A DNA stretch of 64,000 nt, taken from Robertmurraya massiliosenegalensis JC6 (GTDB lineage Bacteria > Bacillota > Bacilli > Bacillales > Cytobacillaceae). Below, piece by piece: positions 20,850-30,613 of the stretch. Location: assembly GCF_000311725.1 (NCBI RefSeq), contig NZ_HE978513.1, forward strand, positions 424,005 through 488,004, read 5' to 3'. Under the pieces are notes generated by a model. The model was not told where the DNA came from. It did no database searches and saw nothing but the letters and a program-made list of their open reading frames with translations. A program made the position numbers and the translations under genes. Each line of letters opens with the position of its first letter. The stretch's first letter is position 1.

Positions 20850-21137
20850 AAAAAACTCCTATAAAATATAGGAAGCTTCAGTTTTTCTCATTCGATCCAA
20901 ACATCTCTCCTCCATAAGCGGAAGTTTTCCTGTTATCTCCGAGATGGAGTCCCTTTTAGGGGAAATAACGGAAGATTTTCCGCTTATGGAGGGTAAAAAT
21001 GTTTATTTTGGCATTTTTTGAGGGAATAGCAGGAAGTTTTCCTGTTATATCGGCTCTTTTTCATGATGGTTCCTTATGAAGCGGAAGTTTTCCTGTTATT
21101 TTTTCATACCGATCCTTTTACGAACATGAAGTCGAGG
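20850..21137 (+). repeat. Dispersed intergenic repeat, copy 1
   Basis: About 288 bases nearly identical to 28990-29280 and 56588-56888. It starts with a small hairpin (TCCTATAAAATATAGGA), contains four copies of a GCGGAAGTTTTCC-like quasi-palindrome, and ends in GTCGAGG. Bases 20909-20940 and 20961-20992 form a near-perfect inverted repeat of 32 bases. It fills the gap between two convergent genes. No reading frame is convincing. Confidence 0.93.
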
Positions 21138-21151
21138 CAGCTCCTAGACAA

Positions 21152-21178
21152 CAAAAAAACATCCACTCTTGGATGTTC
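21152..21178 (-). terminator. Terminator of the amino-acid ABC transporter operon
   Basis: ACATCC / GGATGT hairpin followed by seven T on the minus strand, ten bases after the ATPase stop codon. Confidence 0.88.
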
Positions 21179-21187
21179 TTTTTATTT

Positions 21188-21925
21188 CTATAACACCGAA
21201 TCTAAAAACTCCTTCGTTCTCTGTTCTCTCGGTTTTTGGAATAGTTCTTGCGGATGGCCTACTTCGACGATTTTTCCGTCATGCATGTAGACAACCCAAT
21301 CAGCAACTTCTCGGGCAAAACCCATTTCATGTGTAACGACAATCATCGTCATTCCTTCTAAGGCTAGCTCCTTCATCGTAGCTAATACTTCTCCAACCAA
21401 TTCCGGATCAAGCGCTGATGTCGGTTCATCAAAGAGCATAATGTCCGGTTTCATTGCAAGAGCACGAGCAATTGCCACACGCTGTTTTTGCCCACCTGAT
21501 AGCTTTGAAGGATAGACATCTGCTTTATCTGATAAACCTACTTTTTCAAGCAAGCTTTGCGCTTCCTTTTTCGCCTCTTCCTTCACCATCTTTTTCACAA
21601 AAAGAGGGGCTTCCATTACATTCTCTAAAACAGTCTTATGTGGGAATAAATGAAAATGTTGAAAGACCATACCGACTCTGGCCCTAACTTGATTTAAGTC
21701 ATGAGTCGATTCCTCAATCTGCTCCCCTTCGATGATGATCTTGCCGCTATCCTTTATTTCTAGAAAGTTCAAGCAACGTAAGAGTGTACTTTTACCAGAG
21801 CCACTAGCCCCAATTAAACAGACGACTTCGCTTTCCTTCACCGTCATATCAATATCTTTTAAGACATGTAATTTACCAAATGATTTATTTAACTTTTCCA
21901 CTTCAATCATTAACGACTCACTCAT
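21188..21925 (-). CDS. Polar amino-acid ABC transporter ATP-binding protein
   Basis: 245-residue ATPase of the GlnQ/HisP family. Walker A is GASGSGKST (38-46), the signature is LSGGQKQR, and Walker B is [12 protein letters not shown], followed by the H-loop THEMGFARE. These define the PAAT-type uptake transporters for glutamine, arginine, histidine or cystine. It closes the operon binding protein-permease-ATPase, 18 bases after the permease. GGGGAG lies upstream of the ATG. The substrate cannot be read from the sequence. Confidence 0.96.
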   Translation of the reverse strand: MSESLMIEVEKLNKSFGKLHVLKDIDMTVKESEVVCLIGASGSGKSTLLRCLNFLEIKDSGKIIIEGEQIEESTHDLNQVRARVGMVFQHFHLFPHKTVLENVMEAPLFVKKMVKEEAKKEAQSLLEKVGLSDKADVYPSKLSGGQKQRVAIARALAMKPDIMLFDEPTSALDPELVGEVLATMKELALEGMTMIVVTHEMGFAREVADWVVYMHDGKIVEVGHPQELFQKPREQRTKEFLDSVL

Positions 21926-21943
21926 TCTATCTCCCCTTATTCC

Positions 21944-22591
21944 TTAATCACTGCTTGCCATTTTCTTTTCTACCTTCCCAACAAGAAGCGAGAAGAATAG
22001 AACAAGAACTAAATAATAGACCGCAACGATTAATAAATAGCTCATATAATCGAAATCACTCGAACCTAATGTCGTTGCCACATTGAAAAGCTCATACATG
22101 CCAATAAAGGAAGCGAGTGAAGAATCCTTTAAGGCAATGATAAATTGATTTCCAAGTGGCGGCAAAGCCCTACGAAACGCTTGTGGCATGATGATTCTTC
22201 GCATCGATAATGGAATGGACATCCCAAGCGAGCGGGCTGCTTCCATTTGTCCCTTATCGACTGATTGTATGGAGCCGCGGAAAATTTCTGCAATATAGGC
22301 CCCATTATGAAAAGCAAGTCCGAGTACAACAGACCAAAATTGTGAAATATTCAAAGCTGTTAATCCAAAATAGAAGATAAATATTTGCACAACGAGCGGC
22401 GTACCTCGTACGAGAAAAATATATAAGTTCGCAATCCACTCAAGTATTTTTATATTTGAAATTTTTAAAAATGAAAAAAATAAACCAATGAAAATAGCAA
22501 TAAAAACCGCTACAATCGTTAATTGAAAAGTTAATAGCATCCCCCGTAAAAATATCGGAGAAGTTTCAATAAATAATGAAAATATTTCCAA
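21944..22591 (-). CDS. Polar amino-acid ABC transporter permease
   Basis: 215 residues, HisM/GlnP-type, with about five membrane segments and the EAA loop AARSLGMSIPLSMRRIIMPQAFRRALPP that couples to the ATPase. The start is the TTG at 22591, which has a clear AGGAGG seven bases upstream; a longer in-frame ATG begins within a hairpin in the gap and would add 19 unrelated residues. It is separated from the binding-protein gene by 264 bases containing two stems. Confidence 0.94.
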   Translation of the reverse strand: MEIFSLFIETSPIFLRGMLLTFQLTIVAVFIAIFIGLFFSFLKISNIKILEWIANLYIFLVRGTPLVVQIFIFYFGLTALNISQFWSVVLGLAFHNGAYIAEIFRGSIQSVDKGQMEAARSLGMSIPLSMRRIIMPQAFRRALPPLGNQFIIALKDSSLASFIGMYELFNVATTLGSSDFDYMSYLLIVAVYYLVLVLFFSLLVGKVEKKMASSD

Positions 22592-22617
22592 AAAGATACC
22601 TCCTATCCATATGATAA

Positions 22618-22656
22618 CGAAAGGCGAATGCACCACAGTTGCGTACATTCACCCTT
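22618..22656 (-). other. Stem-loop just before the permease gene
   Basis: AAAGGGTGAATGTAC pairs imperfectly with GTGCATTCGCCTTT. There is no T-run, so it may stabilise or process the operon transcript. Confidence 0.45.
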
Positions 22657-22794
22657 TAATCAGCCCTTTTCGCAAGCACTTTTGCTTTTCAAATGTTAGT
22701 TAGTCAATTCAAACCGCTTCATACAATAAAACAATAAGAACGTCTGCGAAAAGCCGTACAAAAATAGCATGTGCTCATAAACCTAATTGGAGGT

Positions 22795-22822
22795 GTAAAT
22801 GTCGGCTTTTGGACATTTACAA
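22795..22822 (-). other. Stem-loop after the binding-protein gene
   Basis: A perfect 10-bp stem TGTAAATGTC / GACATTTACA with an 8-base loop and no T-run. Such stems often allow the binding-protein message to outnumber the permease message. Confidence 0.55.
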
Positions 22823-22855
22823 TAATGCAACACCCAATATGAAAACATAGATTAC

Positions 22856-23647
22856 TTAAGACTCTTCAGGAATGACTGTGATATCCTCACCAATATATTT
22901 CTTACTAATTTCCGCTAATGTACCATTTTCTTTTAAGGTTTGAAGTGCCTCATTTATTTTTTCTAGGAGCGCTTCATTATCTTTCGAAACAGCAATTGCC
23001 TGCTCGCTTTTTCCAAGTAATTCTCTTCCTTCAATCTCCATTCCAGCACCAATCGCTTCTTTACCGGTAACGAAGTCCGTAATGACCGCATCATGCTTCC
23101 CACGGCTAAGGGCTTCAAGTGCGGTCACATCACTATCATAAAAAATGATCTTGTCTGAGACGCTTGATGCATTTTCCTCATACGTAGAACCTTTTGAGAC
23201 GGCAATTTCTAATCCTTCTAAATCAGCAATGGTTTCTACTGAACTATCTGGGCGCACAAAAATTTGTGGACCTGAAAAGTAGTATGGAGTAGAAAAACTG
23301 ACATGCTCTAGACGTTCCTCCGTAATCGTATGACTGGCAACGGCAGCATCTACCCGTCCCGCCTTCACACTCTCTACAATACTTCCAAATTTCATTTTCT
23401 GCTGCACTGCTTCAAGACCAAGCTCTTTTGCTACTGCTTCACCTACTTCGATATCAAAGCCTGACATCTTTCCATCTGGTTCTGTAACACTAAATGGCTT
23501 AAATTCCCCTGAAGATGCAAAGACAAATTCTCCATTGTTCACAAGCTTGAATCCATCTGCATTTTCAGAAGAAGCACCATCTGAACCACATGCCGCTAAT
23601 AAGAAGACTAAAATACCCCCAATTACCCCGTGTTTTAATCTTTTCAT
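22856..23647 (-). CDS. Amino-acid ABC transporter substrate-binding lipoprotein
   Basis: 263 residues of the SBP_bac_3 family. The lipobox is LLAAC with the lipidated cysteine at residue 20. The family core follows: FKPFSVTEPDGKMSGFDIEVGEAVAKELG and later GRVDAAVASHTITEERLEHVSFSTPYY. The start used is the ATG at 23647, preceded by GGGGG; a longer frame begins 17 codons upstream but would spoil the signal peptide. First gene of the transporter operon. The substrate is an amino acid by family, not further resolved. Confidence 0.95.
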   Translation of the reverse strand: MKRLKHGVIGGILVFLLAACGSDGASSENADGFKLVNNGEFVFASSGEFKPFSVTEPDGKMSGFDIEVGEAVAKELGLEAVQQKMKFGSIVESVKAGRVDAAVASHTITEERLEHVSFSTPYYFSGPQIFVRPDSSVETIADLEGLEIAVSKGSTYEENASSVSDKIIFYDSDVTALEALSRGKHDAVITDFVTGKEAIGAGMEIEGRELLGKSEQAIAVSKDNEALLEKINEALQTLKENGTLAEISKKYIGEDITVIPEES

Positions 23648-23898
23648 AAAATGATTTCCCCCTTTTATATCTTTAAAAGACTTACTCAAGCGTAACAAAG
23701 CAGATTTTTTGACGCAAAGTTCATATTTATCGAAATTTCAGTCTATTGAAGCTCGTCATTGTCTATACAAACGTTCATCTTGGGCAGACGCCTATTTCTT
23801 GTCAGATTCTCTCACATACTCCAGATTCCCTTTTTATCGACAAAATCTCTCCATTTGGCTTGGACTGTGTTTTATATCTATTTGTATGAGCCAAAAAC

Positions 23899-23934
23899 AA
23901 AAAAAGAACTTGGTGAAAAATCTCACCAAGTTCC
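23899..23934 (-). terminator. Terminator of lonA-ysxC
   Basis: GAACTTGGTGAG / TTTTTCACCAAGTTC stem followed by seven T on the minus strand, a few bases after the ysxC stop. The 23648-23898 remainder shows nothing I recognise. Confidence 0.92.
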
Positions 23935-23939
23935 TCCGT

Positions 23940-24524
23940 TTACTCCATATAACTTTTAATTGCGGCCCATGCTTCATCCTTGCCCTTCCCTGTTTCCGAT
24001 GAGAAAAGGATGATCGTATCATTTGGATCTAAATCTAATGTTTCTTTTGTTACGTTGAAATGCTTTTGCCATTTTGATTTTGGTATTTTATCGGCTTTTG
24101 TAGCAATGACAATACATGGTATATGATAATGCTTTAAAAAATTATACATCATAATATCATCACTTGTAGGCGGATGACGTAAATCCACGATTAACAACAC
24201 AGCACGTAACTGTTCACGTGTGGTTAAGTACGTTTCAATCATTTTCCCCCAAGCTTCTCGCTCTTTCTTAGAGACCTTCGCATAGCCATAACCTGGAACA
24301 TCAACAAAATGGAGAATTTCATTGATTAAATAAAAGTTCAAAGTTTGCGTCTTCCCTGGTTTGGAAGAGATTCTTGCTAACCCTTTTCGATTGAGCATTT
24401 TGTTAATAAAAGAGGACTTCCCTACATTCGAGCGCCCTGCTAACGCAAATTCAGGTAATTCACTCTCAGGATACTGAGCAGGCTTTACGGCGCTTATAAC
24501 AATATCAGAACTTACTACTTTCAC
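23940..24524 (-). CDS. ysxC: Ribosome-biogenesis GTPase YsxC/EngB
   Basis: 194-residue EngB (YihA) GTPase needed for late assembly of the 50S subunit in B. subtilis. Nucleotide motifs are complete: G1 GRSNVGKS at 30-37, G2/G3 with [11 protein letters not shown] and DVPGYGYA, and G4 TKAD. The GTG start overlaps the lonA stop by four bases, so the genes are [15 protein letters not shown] coupled. Order lonA-ysxC is conserved in Bacillus. Confidence 0.97.
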   Translation of the reverse strand: MKVVSSDIVISAVKPAQYPESELPEFALAGRSNVGKSSFINKMLNRKGLARISSKPGKTQTLNFYLINEILHFVDVPGYGYAKVSKKEREAWGKMIETYLTTREQLRAVLLIVDLRHPPTSDDIMMYNFLKHYHIPCIVIATKADKIPKSKWQKHFNVTKETLDLDPNDTIILFSSETGKGKDEAWAAIKSYME

Positions 24525-26848
24525 GACCCTACACCGCCATTCAGGGCAATAGACAATACTTCATCTACATGAGTAACTGGGAAAAACTTCAGTTCATTCC
24601 TTACACTTTCAGGAATGTCATCAATGTCTTTTTCATTATCCTTTGGCAGGATGATAATGGACAGACCTGCACGATGGGCACTTAATGTTTTTTCCTTCAA
24701 GCCACCAATTGGAAGAACTCTTCCTCTAAGAGTAATCTCCCCGGTCATTCCAACCTCTTTTTTAATCGGTTTTCCTGTCAGTGCAGAAACAAGCGCTGTC
24801 GCCATCGTGATCCCTGCTGAAGGGCCGTCCTTTGGCACCGCTCCTTCAGGGACATGAATATGGATATCATGTTTCTCATGAAAATCTTCATCGATCCCAA
24901 GCTCTGGAGCCTTTGAACGTACATAACTAAAAGCTGCTTGAGCGGATTCCTTCATCACATCGCCAAGCTTTCCTGTCAACACAAGCTTTCCTTTTCCAGG
25001 TGATAATGATACTTCAATTTGCAGCGTATCTCCACCAACCGTTGTATACGCTAGTCCTGTTGCCACACCTACTTGGTCTTCAAGCTCTGCTTGACCGTAA
25101 CGGAAAATTGTTTTTCCTAGAAATTCTTCGACGTTCTTTTCAGTAATTACCACTCGTTTTTTTTCATTTGAAACGATAATGCGCGCCGTCTTCCGACAAA
25201 TCGCTGCGAGTTGTCTTTCTAAGCTACGTACGCCAGCTTCTCTTGTATAATAACGGACAATCTTTTGGATGCCATCTTCTCTAATTTGCAATTGAGACTT
25301 CGTCATTCCGTGCTCTTTGATTTGTTTAGGCAATAAATGATCCTTAGCAATATTTATCTTTTCCAATTCTGTATAGCCCGCAATAGAGATGATCTCCATC
25401 CGATCACGTAATGGTCCTGGAATCGAACTTAAGTCATTGGCTGTAGCAATAAACATGACTTTTGATAAATCATACGTTTCTTCAATATAGTGATCACTAA
25501 AATTATGATTTTGCTCAGGATCCAAAACTTCGAGCATCGCTGAGGATGGATCCCCGCGGAAATCACTAGACATCTTATCAATTTCATCAAGTAAAAAAAC
25601 TGGATTAATCGTGCCAGCTTTTTTCATTCCTTGAATGATTCGTCCCGGCATTGCTCCAACGTATGTACGACGATGTCCGCGAATTTCAGATTCATCACGT
25701 ACACCACCGAGCGAAATACGGACGAAATTTCGATTTAATGAGCGTGCAATCGAACGAGCTAAACTCGTTTTACCTACTCCAGGTGGTCCAGCAAGGCATA
25801 AAATTGGACCTTTTAATGAATTGGTCATTTTCTGCACAGCTAAATATTCAAGCACGCGTTCTTTTACCTTTTCCAAGCCATAATGATCTTCATCTAAAAT
25901 TCGTTCTGCTTTTAAAATATCTAGATCATCTTCTGTTGCATTTGTCCATGGAAGGCTAATGAGCCAATCAATATAATTTCGAATGACCGAACTTTCAGCT
26001 GATGTTGAAGGGACTTTCTCATAACGCTCGAGTTCCTTTAACGCTGCTTTTTTCACATGCTCGACCATATTCGCATTTTCAATTTTCTCAGCTAGTTCAG
26101 CTACTTCACCTGATTTTCCGTCCTTATCACCGAGTTCTTTCTGGATCGCTTTCATTTGTTCACGCAAATAATATTCCTTTTGCGTTCTTTCCATCGACTT
26201 CTTAACACGTTGCCCGATCTTCTTTTCTAAATTTAAAACTTCTTTTTCATTATGAATAATTTCAATTAGTCGATTAACTCGCTCTTTTACATCGAGCGTT
26301 TCTAAAATTTCCTGCTTTTCCTTCAGCTTTAATGGCAAATGCGATGCAATAATATCCGCCATTCTTCCTGGTTCCTCGATATCAGTTAAGCTTGAGTAGG
26401 TTTCAGCCGAAATTTTTTTGGACATTTTTATGTATTGTTCAAAATACTCAAGTAAAGTGCGCATGAACGCTTCGTCTTCAACATCTTTTTCAGATGAATC
26501 AACATATGTTTTCAAACTTACCGCAAAGTGGTCCTTTTCATCATAAAAACTTATAATTTCAGCCCTTTTTAAACCTTCTACAAGGACGCGAATGGTACCG
26601 TTTGGGAGCTTCAGCATTTGCTTTACCTTCGTTAACGTCCCCATTCTGAATAAATCCTCTTCCCCAGGATCATCTATAGACATATCTTTTTGCGTTGTTA
26701 AAAAAATGAGACTATCATCTACCATTGCCTTCTCTAAAGCTTGAACAGACTTATCCCGGCCTACATCAAGATGTAAGACCATAGTAGGATACACAAGTAA
26801 GCCTCGAAGCGGTAGGAGGGGGACGATTATTTCCTTCTTATTCGCCAT
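24521..26848 (-). CDS. lonA: ATP-dependent protease LonA
   Basis: 775 residues, the normal length. N-terminal substrate-binding domain ([22 protein letters not shown]), a central coiled coil, an AAA+ module with Walker [10 protein letters not shown] and Walker B FLLDEIDK, and a C-terminal protease domain with the catalytic serine in KDGPSAG and the lysine in [13 protein letters not shown]. Degrades misfolded and regulatory proteins in the cytoplasm. ATG preceded by GGAGG. Cotranscribed with ysxC. Confidence 0.98.
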   Translation of the reverse strand: MANKKEIIVPLLPLRGLLVYPTMVLHLDVGRDKSVQALEKAMVDDSLIFLTTQKDMSIDDPGEEDLFRMGTLTKVKQMLKLPNGTIRVLVEGLKRAEIISFYDEKDHFAVSLKTYVDSSEKDVEDEAFMRTLLEYFEQYIKMSKKISAETYSSLTDIEEPGRMADIIASHLPLKLKEKQEILETLDVKERVNRLIEIIHNEKEVLNLEKKIGQRVKKSMERTQKEYYLREQMKAIQKELGDKDGKSGEVAELAEKIENANMVEHVKKAALKELERYEKVPSTSAESSVIRNYIDWLISLPWTNATEDDLDILKAERILDEDHYGLEKVKERVLEYLAVQKMTNSLKGPILCLAGPPGVGKTSLARSIARSLNRNFVRISLGGVRDESEIRGHRRTYVGAMPGRIIQGMKKAGTINPVFLLDEIDKMSSDFRGDPSSAMLEVLDPEQNHNFSDHYIEETYDLSKVMFIATANDLSSIPGPLRDRMEIISIAGYTELEKINIAKDHLLPKQIKEHGMTKSQLQIREDGIQKIVRYYTREAGVRSLERQLAAICRKTARIIVSNEKKRVVITEKNVEEFLGKTIFRYGQAELEDQVGVATGLAYTTVGGDTLQIEVSLSPGKGKLVLTGKLGDVMKESAQAAFSYVRSKAPELGIDEDFHEKHDIHIHVPEGAVPKDGPSAGITMATALVSALTGKPIKKEVGMTGEITLRGRVLPIGGLKEKTLSAHRAGLSIIILPKDNEKDIDDIPESVRNELKFFPVTHVDEVLSIALNGGVGS

Positions 26849-27056
26849 ACATTAGCACCTCCAAATGCATATCTATCTTTAAAAAAATGAGAATAATTCA
26901 TTGTACAATTCTATCGTATTTACGAACAATAGTCTATTTTAAGGCTCCTGACGATATTTTTATTCATCACAAAATTAATGATGAATTCCAGGCAACTATC
27001 CTTTAGTATCGTTCATTTTTTGACGGTAATGCATGAATTCGGACAATTTATTGGCA

Positions 27057-27098
27057 ATAAAAAACTTCGGCTTAATATACAAACCGAAGTCTTTTATC
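27057..27098 (-). terminator. Terminator of lonB
   Basis: ACTTCGG / CCGAAGT stem followed by TTTTTTATT on the minus strand, between lonB and lonA. Confidence 0.88.
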
Positions 27099-27116
27099 TT
27101 TTTCCAAAGCAAAAAG

Positions 27117-28784
27117 CTAAATGCTTTCCTTTTTCTTTAATTCAATCGACGCCGTAATCGCTCTTTCCTCCGCCTTATCTTTCAAAAGCGCAAGATCAAA
27201 TACTTCTGAAAGATGGGTAACAGGAATAATTTCAATTCCCTTTACCTCATTCAAAATAGATTGAACATTTTCTTTTGGAATAATTACTGTTTCAGCTCCT
27301 GCTTTTTTCGCAGCTTTAATCTTCGGAAGGACGCCGCCAATCGGCTTTACATTCCCATGGATACTAATTTCGCCCGTCATCGCAACTGTATGATCAATGG
27401 GCAATTTGTAAATGGCAGAGTAAATTCCCGTAGCCATTGCGATTCCCGCTGAAGGACCATCAATTGGCACTCCTCCTGGAAAATTCACATGAATATCAAA
27501 TTCATCTGCCGGAACACCCATAGAACGAAGCACAGTAATGACATTTTCAATCGAACCTTTGGCCATACTCTTCCTTCGAATTGATTTACTTCGATCACCT
27601 ATACTCTCTTCCTCAACAATCCCCGTAATATTAATCGAACCCTTGTCTCGAGTTGGAATCGCCATCACTTCAATTTCTAATAATGAGCCTGTATTTGGTC
27701 CATAGACAGCTAACCCATTCACAAGACCAATTGTCGAGAATTTCATAATCTTTCTTTCCATTCGCGGAGAAAGTTGGCTGGAATGGACGACCCACTCAAT
27801 ATCCTCATCCTTAATAAAATCACGTTCTTCCTGAATCGCAAGTCCAGCTGAGGTTTGAATTAGATTTACGGCTTCGCGACCATTTCGAGCGTAATTCGCA
27901 AGCGTACTTAGTCCCGTCTCACCAATTGACAATTTCACTTTTTCAGCTGCTTTCTTGCCAACCCTTTCAATCTCATCTTCTGTGAGTTCTCGGAAAAATA
28001 CTTCCATGCAGCGAGAGCGAATGGCAGGTGGGATTTCACTAGGGGTTCTTGTCGTCGCCCCAATTAAACGGAAATCGGCTGGTAAACCGTTTTTAAAAAT
28101 ATCGTGAATATGATTTGGGATTTGCGTATTTTCCTCATTATAGTAGGCACTTTCTAAAAAGACTTTGCGATCCTCTAATACTTTTAGAAGCTTATTCATT
28201 TGAATCGGGTGGAGTTCACCAATCTCGTCAATAAATAGCACACCACCATGCGCATTCGTGACAGCCCCTTGCTTTGGTTGTGGAATTCCCGCTTGTCCCA
28301 TTGCACCAGCCCCTTGATAAATGGGGTCGTGAACGGAGCCAATAAGGGGATCTGCAATTCCACGTTCATCAAAACGAGCCGTTGTTGCATCAAGTTCAAC
28401 AAACACAGAACTTGGTTTGAACGGAGACTTAGGGTTTTTCTTCGCTTCTTCAAGCACTAGTCTTGCCGCAGCTGTTTTTCCAACTCCAGGTGGACCATAG
28501 ATAATCACATGCTGTGGATTTGGCCCGCACAAGGCAGCTTTGAGGGCCTTTATTCCATCTTCTTGGCCAACGATATCCTCAAAGCTTGAGGGACGAACCC
28601 TCTCCGAAAGTGGCTCAGTTAAAGAGATGGACCGCATTTTTTTGAGTTGGTCCATTTCTTTTCTTGATTCCCTATCTATTGATACTTTTTGCGTCCGTTG
28701 ATTTCTTAATAAATTCCAAAAATAAAGCCCTATTACGATACCGAAAAAAAGCTGGATAAATAAGGCTATCCCTGTCCAACTCAT
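27117..28784 (-). CDS. lonB: Membrane-anchored sporulation protease LonB
   Basis: 555 residues. One N-terminal membrane segment (about 5-24), then the AAA+ module inserted with a large loop (Walker [10 protein letters not shown] 97-105, Walker B VLFIDEIGEL) and a Lon-type protease domain with the catalytic serine in IDGPSAG and lysine in GVLPKIKAAKKAG. This is the LonB form without the LonA N-domain. In B. subtilis it is expressed in the forespore under SigF; a SigF promoter was not identified here. GGAGGG precedes the ATG. Confidence 0.97.
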   Translation of the reverse strand: MSWTGIALFIQLFFGIVIGLYFWNLLRNQRTQKVSIDRESRKEMDQLKKMRSISLTEPLSERVRPSSFEDIVGQEDGIKALKAALCGPNPQHVIIYGPPGVGKTAAARLVLEEAKKNPKSPFKPSSVFVELDATTARFDERGIADPLIGSVHDPIYQGAGAMGQAGIPQPKQGAVTNAHGGVLFIDEIGELHPIQMNKLLKVLEDRKVFLESAYYNEENTQIPNHIHDIFKNGLPADFRLIGATTRTPSEIPPAIRSRCMEVFFRELTEDEIERVGKKAAEKVKLSIGETGLSTLANYARNGREAVNLIQTSAGLAIQEERDFIKDEDIEWVVHSSQLSPRMERKIMKFSTIGLVNGLAVYGPNTGSLLEIEVMAIPTRDKGSINITGIVEEESIGDRSKSIRRKSMAKGSIENVITVLRSMGVPADEFDIHVNFPGGVPIDGPSAGIAMATGIYSAIYKLPIDHTVAMTGEISIHGNVKPIGGVLPKIKAAKKAGAETVIIPKENVQSILNEVKGIEIIPVTHLSEVFDLALLKDKAEERAITASIELKKKESI

Positions 28785-28989
28785 GGTTTTCCCTCCTGTA
28801 CCTCTCTAGCTTGTATAATCTGGAGCCTCGGGTTAATACGGATGCCTCTTCCATTCGTTGTTATGTACGATTCCGTTTGAAACAACTTGTAGAGAAGAAC
28901 CTTTGTAGATCTAGTATCTCCTCATGCAGAATGGAATAAACAACAAATTTATAGAAATCTTTCAATGAAAGGAAAAAACGAAAGGATCA

Positions 28990-29280
28990 AAAAAAACTCC
29001 TACAAAATGTCGGAAGCTTCGCTTTGTCTAATTTCGAGCCAAATATCTCATCCTTAAGCGGAACTTTTCCTGTTATCTCCTCGATGGAGTCTCTTTTAGG
29101 AGAAATAACGGAAGATTTTCCGCTTATGGAGAGCAAAATCGTTTGTTTTGGCATTTTTTGAAGGATTAGCAGGAACTTTTCCTGTTATTTCGGCTCTTTT
29201 TCATGATACTTGCTCATTAAGGGGAAGTTTTCCTGTTATTTTTTCATACCGATGCTCCTTATACGAGTATTAAGTCGAGG
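28990..29280 (+). repeat. Dispersed intergenic repeat, copy 2
   Basis: About 290 bases matching copies at 20850-21137 and 56588-56888, same orientation, with the same internal quasi-palindromes and the same GTCGAGG end. It lies between clpX and lonB, whose genes read on the opposite strand. It accounts for most of the 28785-29347 gap; the rest shows nothing clear. Confidence 0.93.
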
Positions 29281-29302
29281 GATTTTATAAAAATCCTTAG
29301 TC

Positions 29303-29342
29303 AACAAAAAAAGGCCAAACCAGATTATTGGTTTGACCTCTC
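29303..29342 (-). terminator. Terminator of clpX
   Basis: GGTCAAACCAA / TTGGTTTGGCC stem followed by seven T on the minus strand, directly after the clpX stop. Confidence 0.92.
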
Positions 29343-29347
29343 TCTAT

Positions 29348-30613
29348 TTAAGCCGAAGTTTTCGTTTCTTCTTCGATCACAGTTCCATCTTTTAGAAGGA
29401 GCTTTGGTGCACTGCTTTCAGTAACAGTTTCCTTCGTAATAATACATTTTGAAATATCATCACGTGAAGGCAATTCGTACATTACATCGAGCATAATCGC
29501 TTCGATAATAGAGCGTAGTCCACGTGCTCCTGTTTTACGTTCAATCGCCTTTTTCGCAATCTCATTTAGAGCTTCTTCTTCGAATTCTAACTCTACATCA
29601 TCGATTTCAAGCATTTTTTGGAATTGTTTAACTAAAGCATTTTTAGGCTTTGTTAAAATTTCAATCAACGCATCCTCGTCTAATGAAGTTAAACTCGCAA
29701 TAACTGGAAGACGCCCGATAAATTCAGGAATAAGCCCAAATCGTAAAAGATCTTCTGGTAAAACCTTTGATAATAGATCCTTATCTTCCACTTCTGCCTG
29801 CTTTACATCTGAGCCAAAACCAATTACTTTCTGTCCTAAACGACGTTTAATAATCGGTTCAATGCCGTCGAATGCTCCACCACATATGAATAAAATGTTC
29901 GTTGTGTCAATTTGAATAAATTCTTGATGTGGATGTTTTCTTCCACCTTGTGGTGGGACACTTGCAACAGTACCTTCAAGAATCTTCAGCAATGCCTGCT
30001 GAACCCCTTCACCTGACACATCTCTCGTAATCGAAGGATTCTCCGACTTTCGAGCGACTTTATCGATTTCGTCAATGTAAATGATTCCCTTTTCAGCCTT
30101 TTCCACATCATAATCAGCAGCTTGGATTAGTTTGAGTAGGATGTTCTCTACATCTTCCCCAACATAACCTGCTTCTGTTAAAGATGTCGCATCAGCAATA
30201 GCAAATGGCACATTGAGAATACGTGCAAGAGTCTGCGCAAGCAACGTTTTACCGCTTCCTGTTGGACCGATCATTGCGATATTACTTTTTGCCAGTTCCA
30301 CATCATCAATTTTACTATTTGAATTAATTCGTTTGTAATGGTTATAAACAGCTACCGATAAGTTCTTCTTCGCTTGATCTTGACCAATTACATATTCATC
30401 TAAAATATCCCGAATTTCTTTTGGCTTCGGAACATCCTTGAACTCCACTTCTTCTTCTGTCCCAAGCTCTTCTTCTACGATTTCAGTGCAAAGTTCAATA
30501 CATTCATCACATATATACACGCCTGGGCCGGCAACTAACTTTCGAACTTGGTCCTGTGTTTTACCACAGAAGGAACACTTTAATTGTCCTTTTTCATCAT
30601 TAAATTTAAACAA
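29348..30613 (-). CDS. clpX: ATP-dependent Clp protease ATPase subunit ClpX
   Basis: 421 residues, the usual length. The N-terminal zinc-binding domain has CxxC pairs at C13/C16 and C35/C38. The AAA+ core shows Walker A GPTGSGKT at 116-123, Walker [10 protein letters not shown], the pore loop GYVGEDVE and sensor residues. The IGFG loop (KVIGFGSD) that docks on ClpP is present. The start is a TTG with AGGGGTG upstream, giving MFKFN as in B. subtilis. Unfolds substrates for ClpP. Confidence 0.98.
   Translation of the reverse strand: MFKFNDEKGQLKCSFCGKTQDQVRKLVAGPGVYICDECIELCTEIVEEELGTEEEVEFKDVPKPKEIRDILDEYVIGQDQAKKNLSVAVYNHYKRINSNSKIDDVELAKSNIAMIGPTGSGKTLLAQTLARILNVPFAIADATSLTEAGYVGEDVENILLKLIQAADYDVEKAEKGIIYIDEIDKVARKSENPSITRDVSGEGVQQALLKILEGTVASVPPQGGRKHPHQEFIQIDTTNILFICGGAFDGIEPIIKRRLGQKVIGFGSDVKQAEVEDKDLLSKVLPEDLLRFGLIPEFIGRLPVIASLTSLDEDALIEILTKPKNALVKQFQKMLEIDDVELEFEEEALNEIAKKAIERKTGARGLRSIIEAIMLDVMYELPSRDDISKCIITKETVTESSAPKLLLKDGTVIEEETKTSA

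Noticed and set aside
21063-21290. Plus-strand frame at the end of repeat copy 1
   Set aside because: It starts inside the repeat, crosses the ABC operon terminator and overlaps the ATPase 3' end; not a gene.
23709-24002. Plus-strand frame of 97 codons near ysxC
   Set aside because: It runs through the ysxC terminator and into the antisense of ysxC, and the product looks like nothing known.
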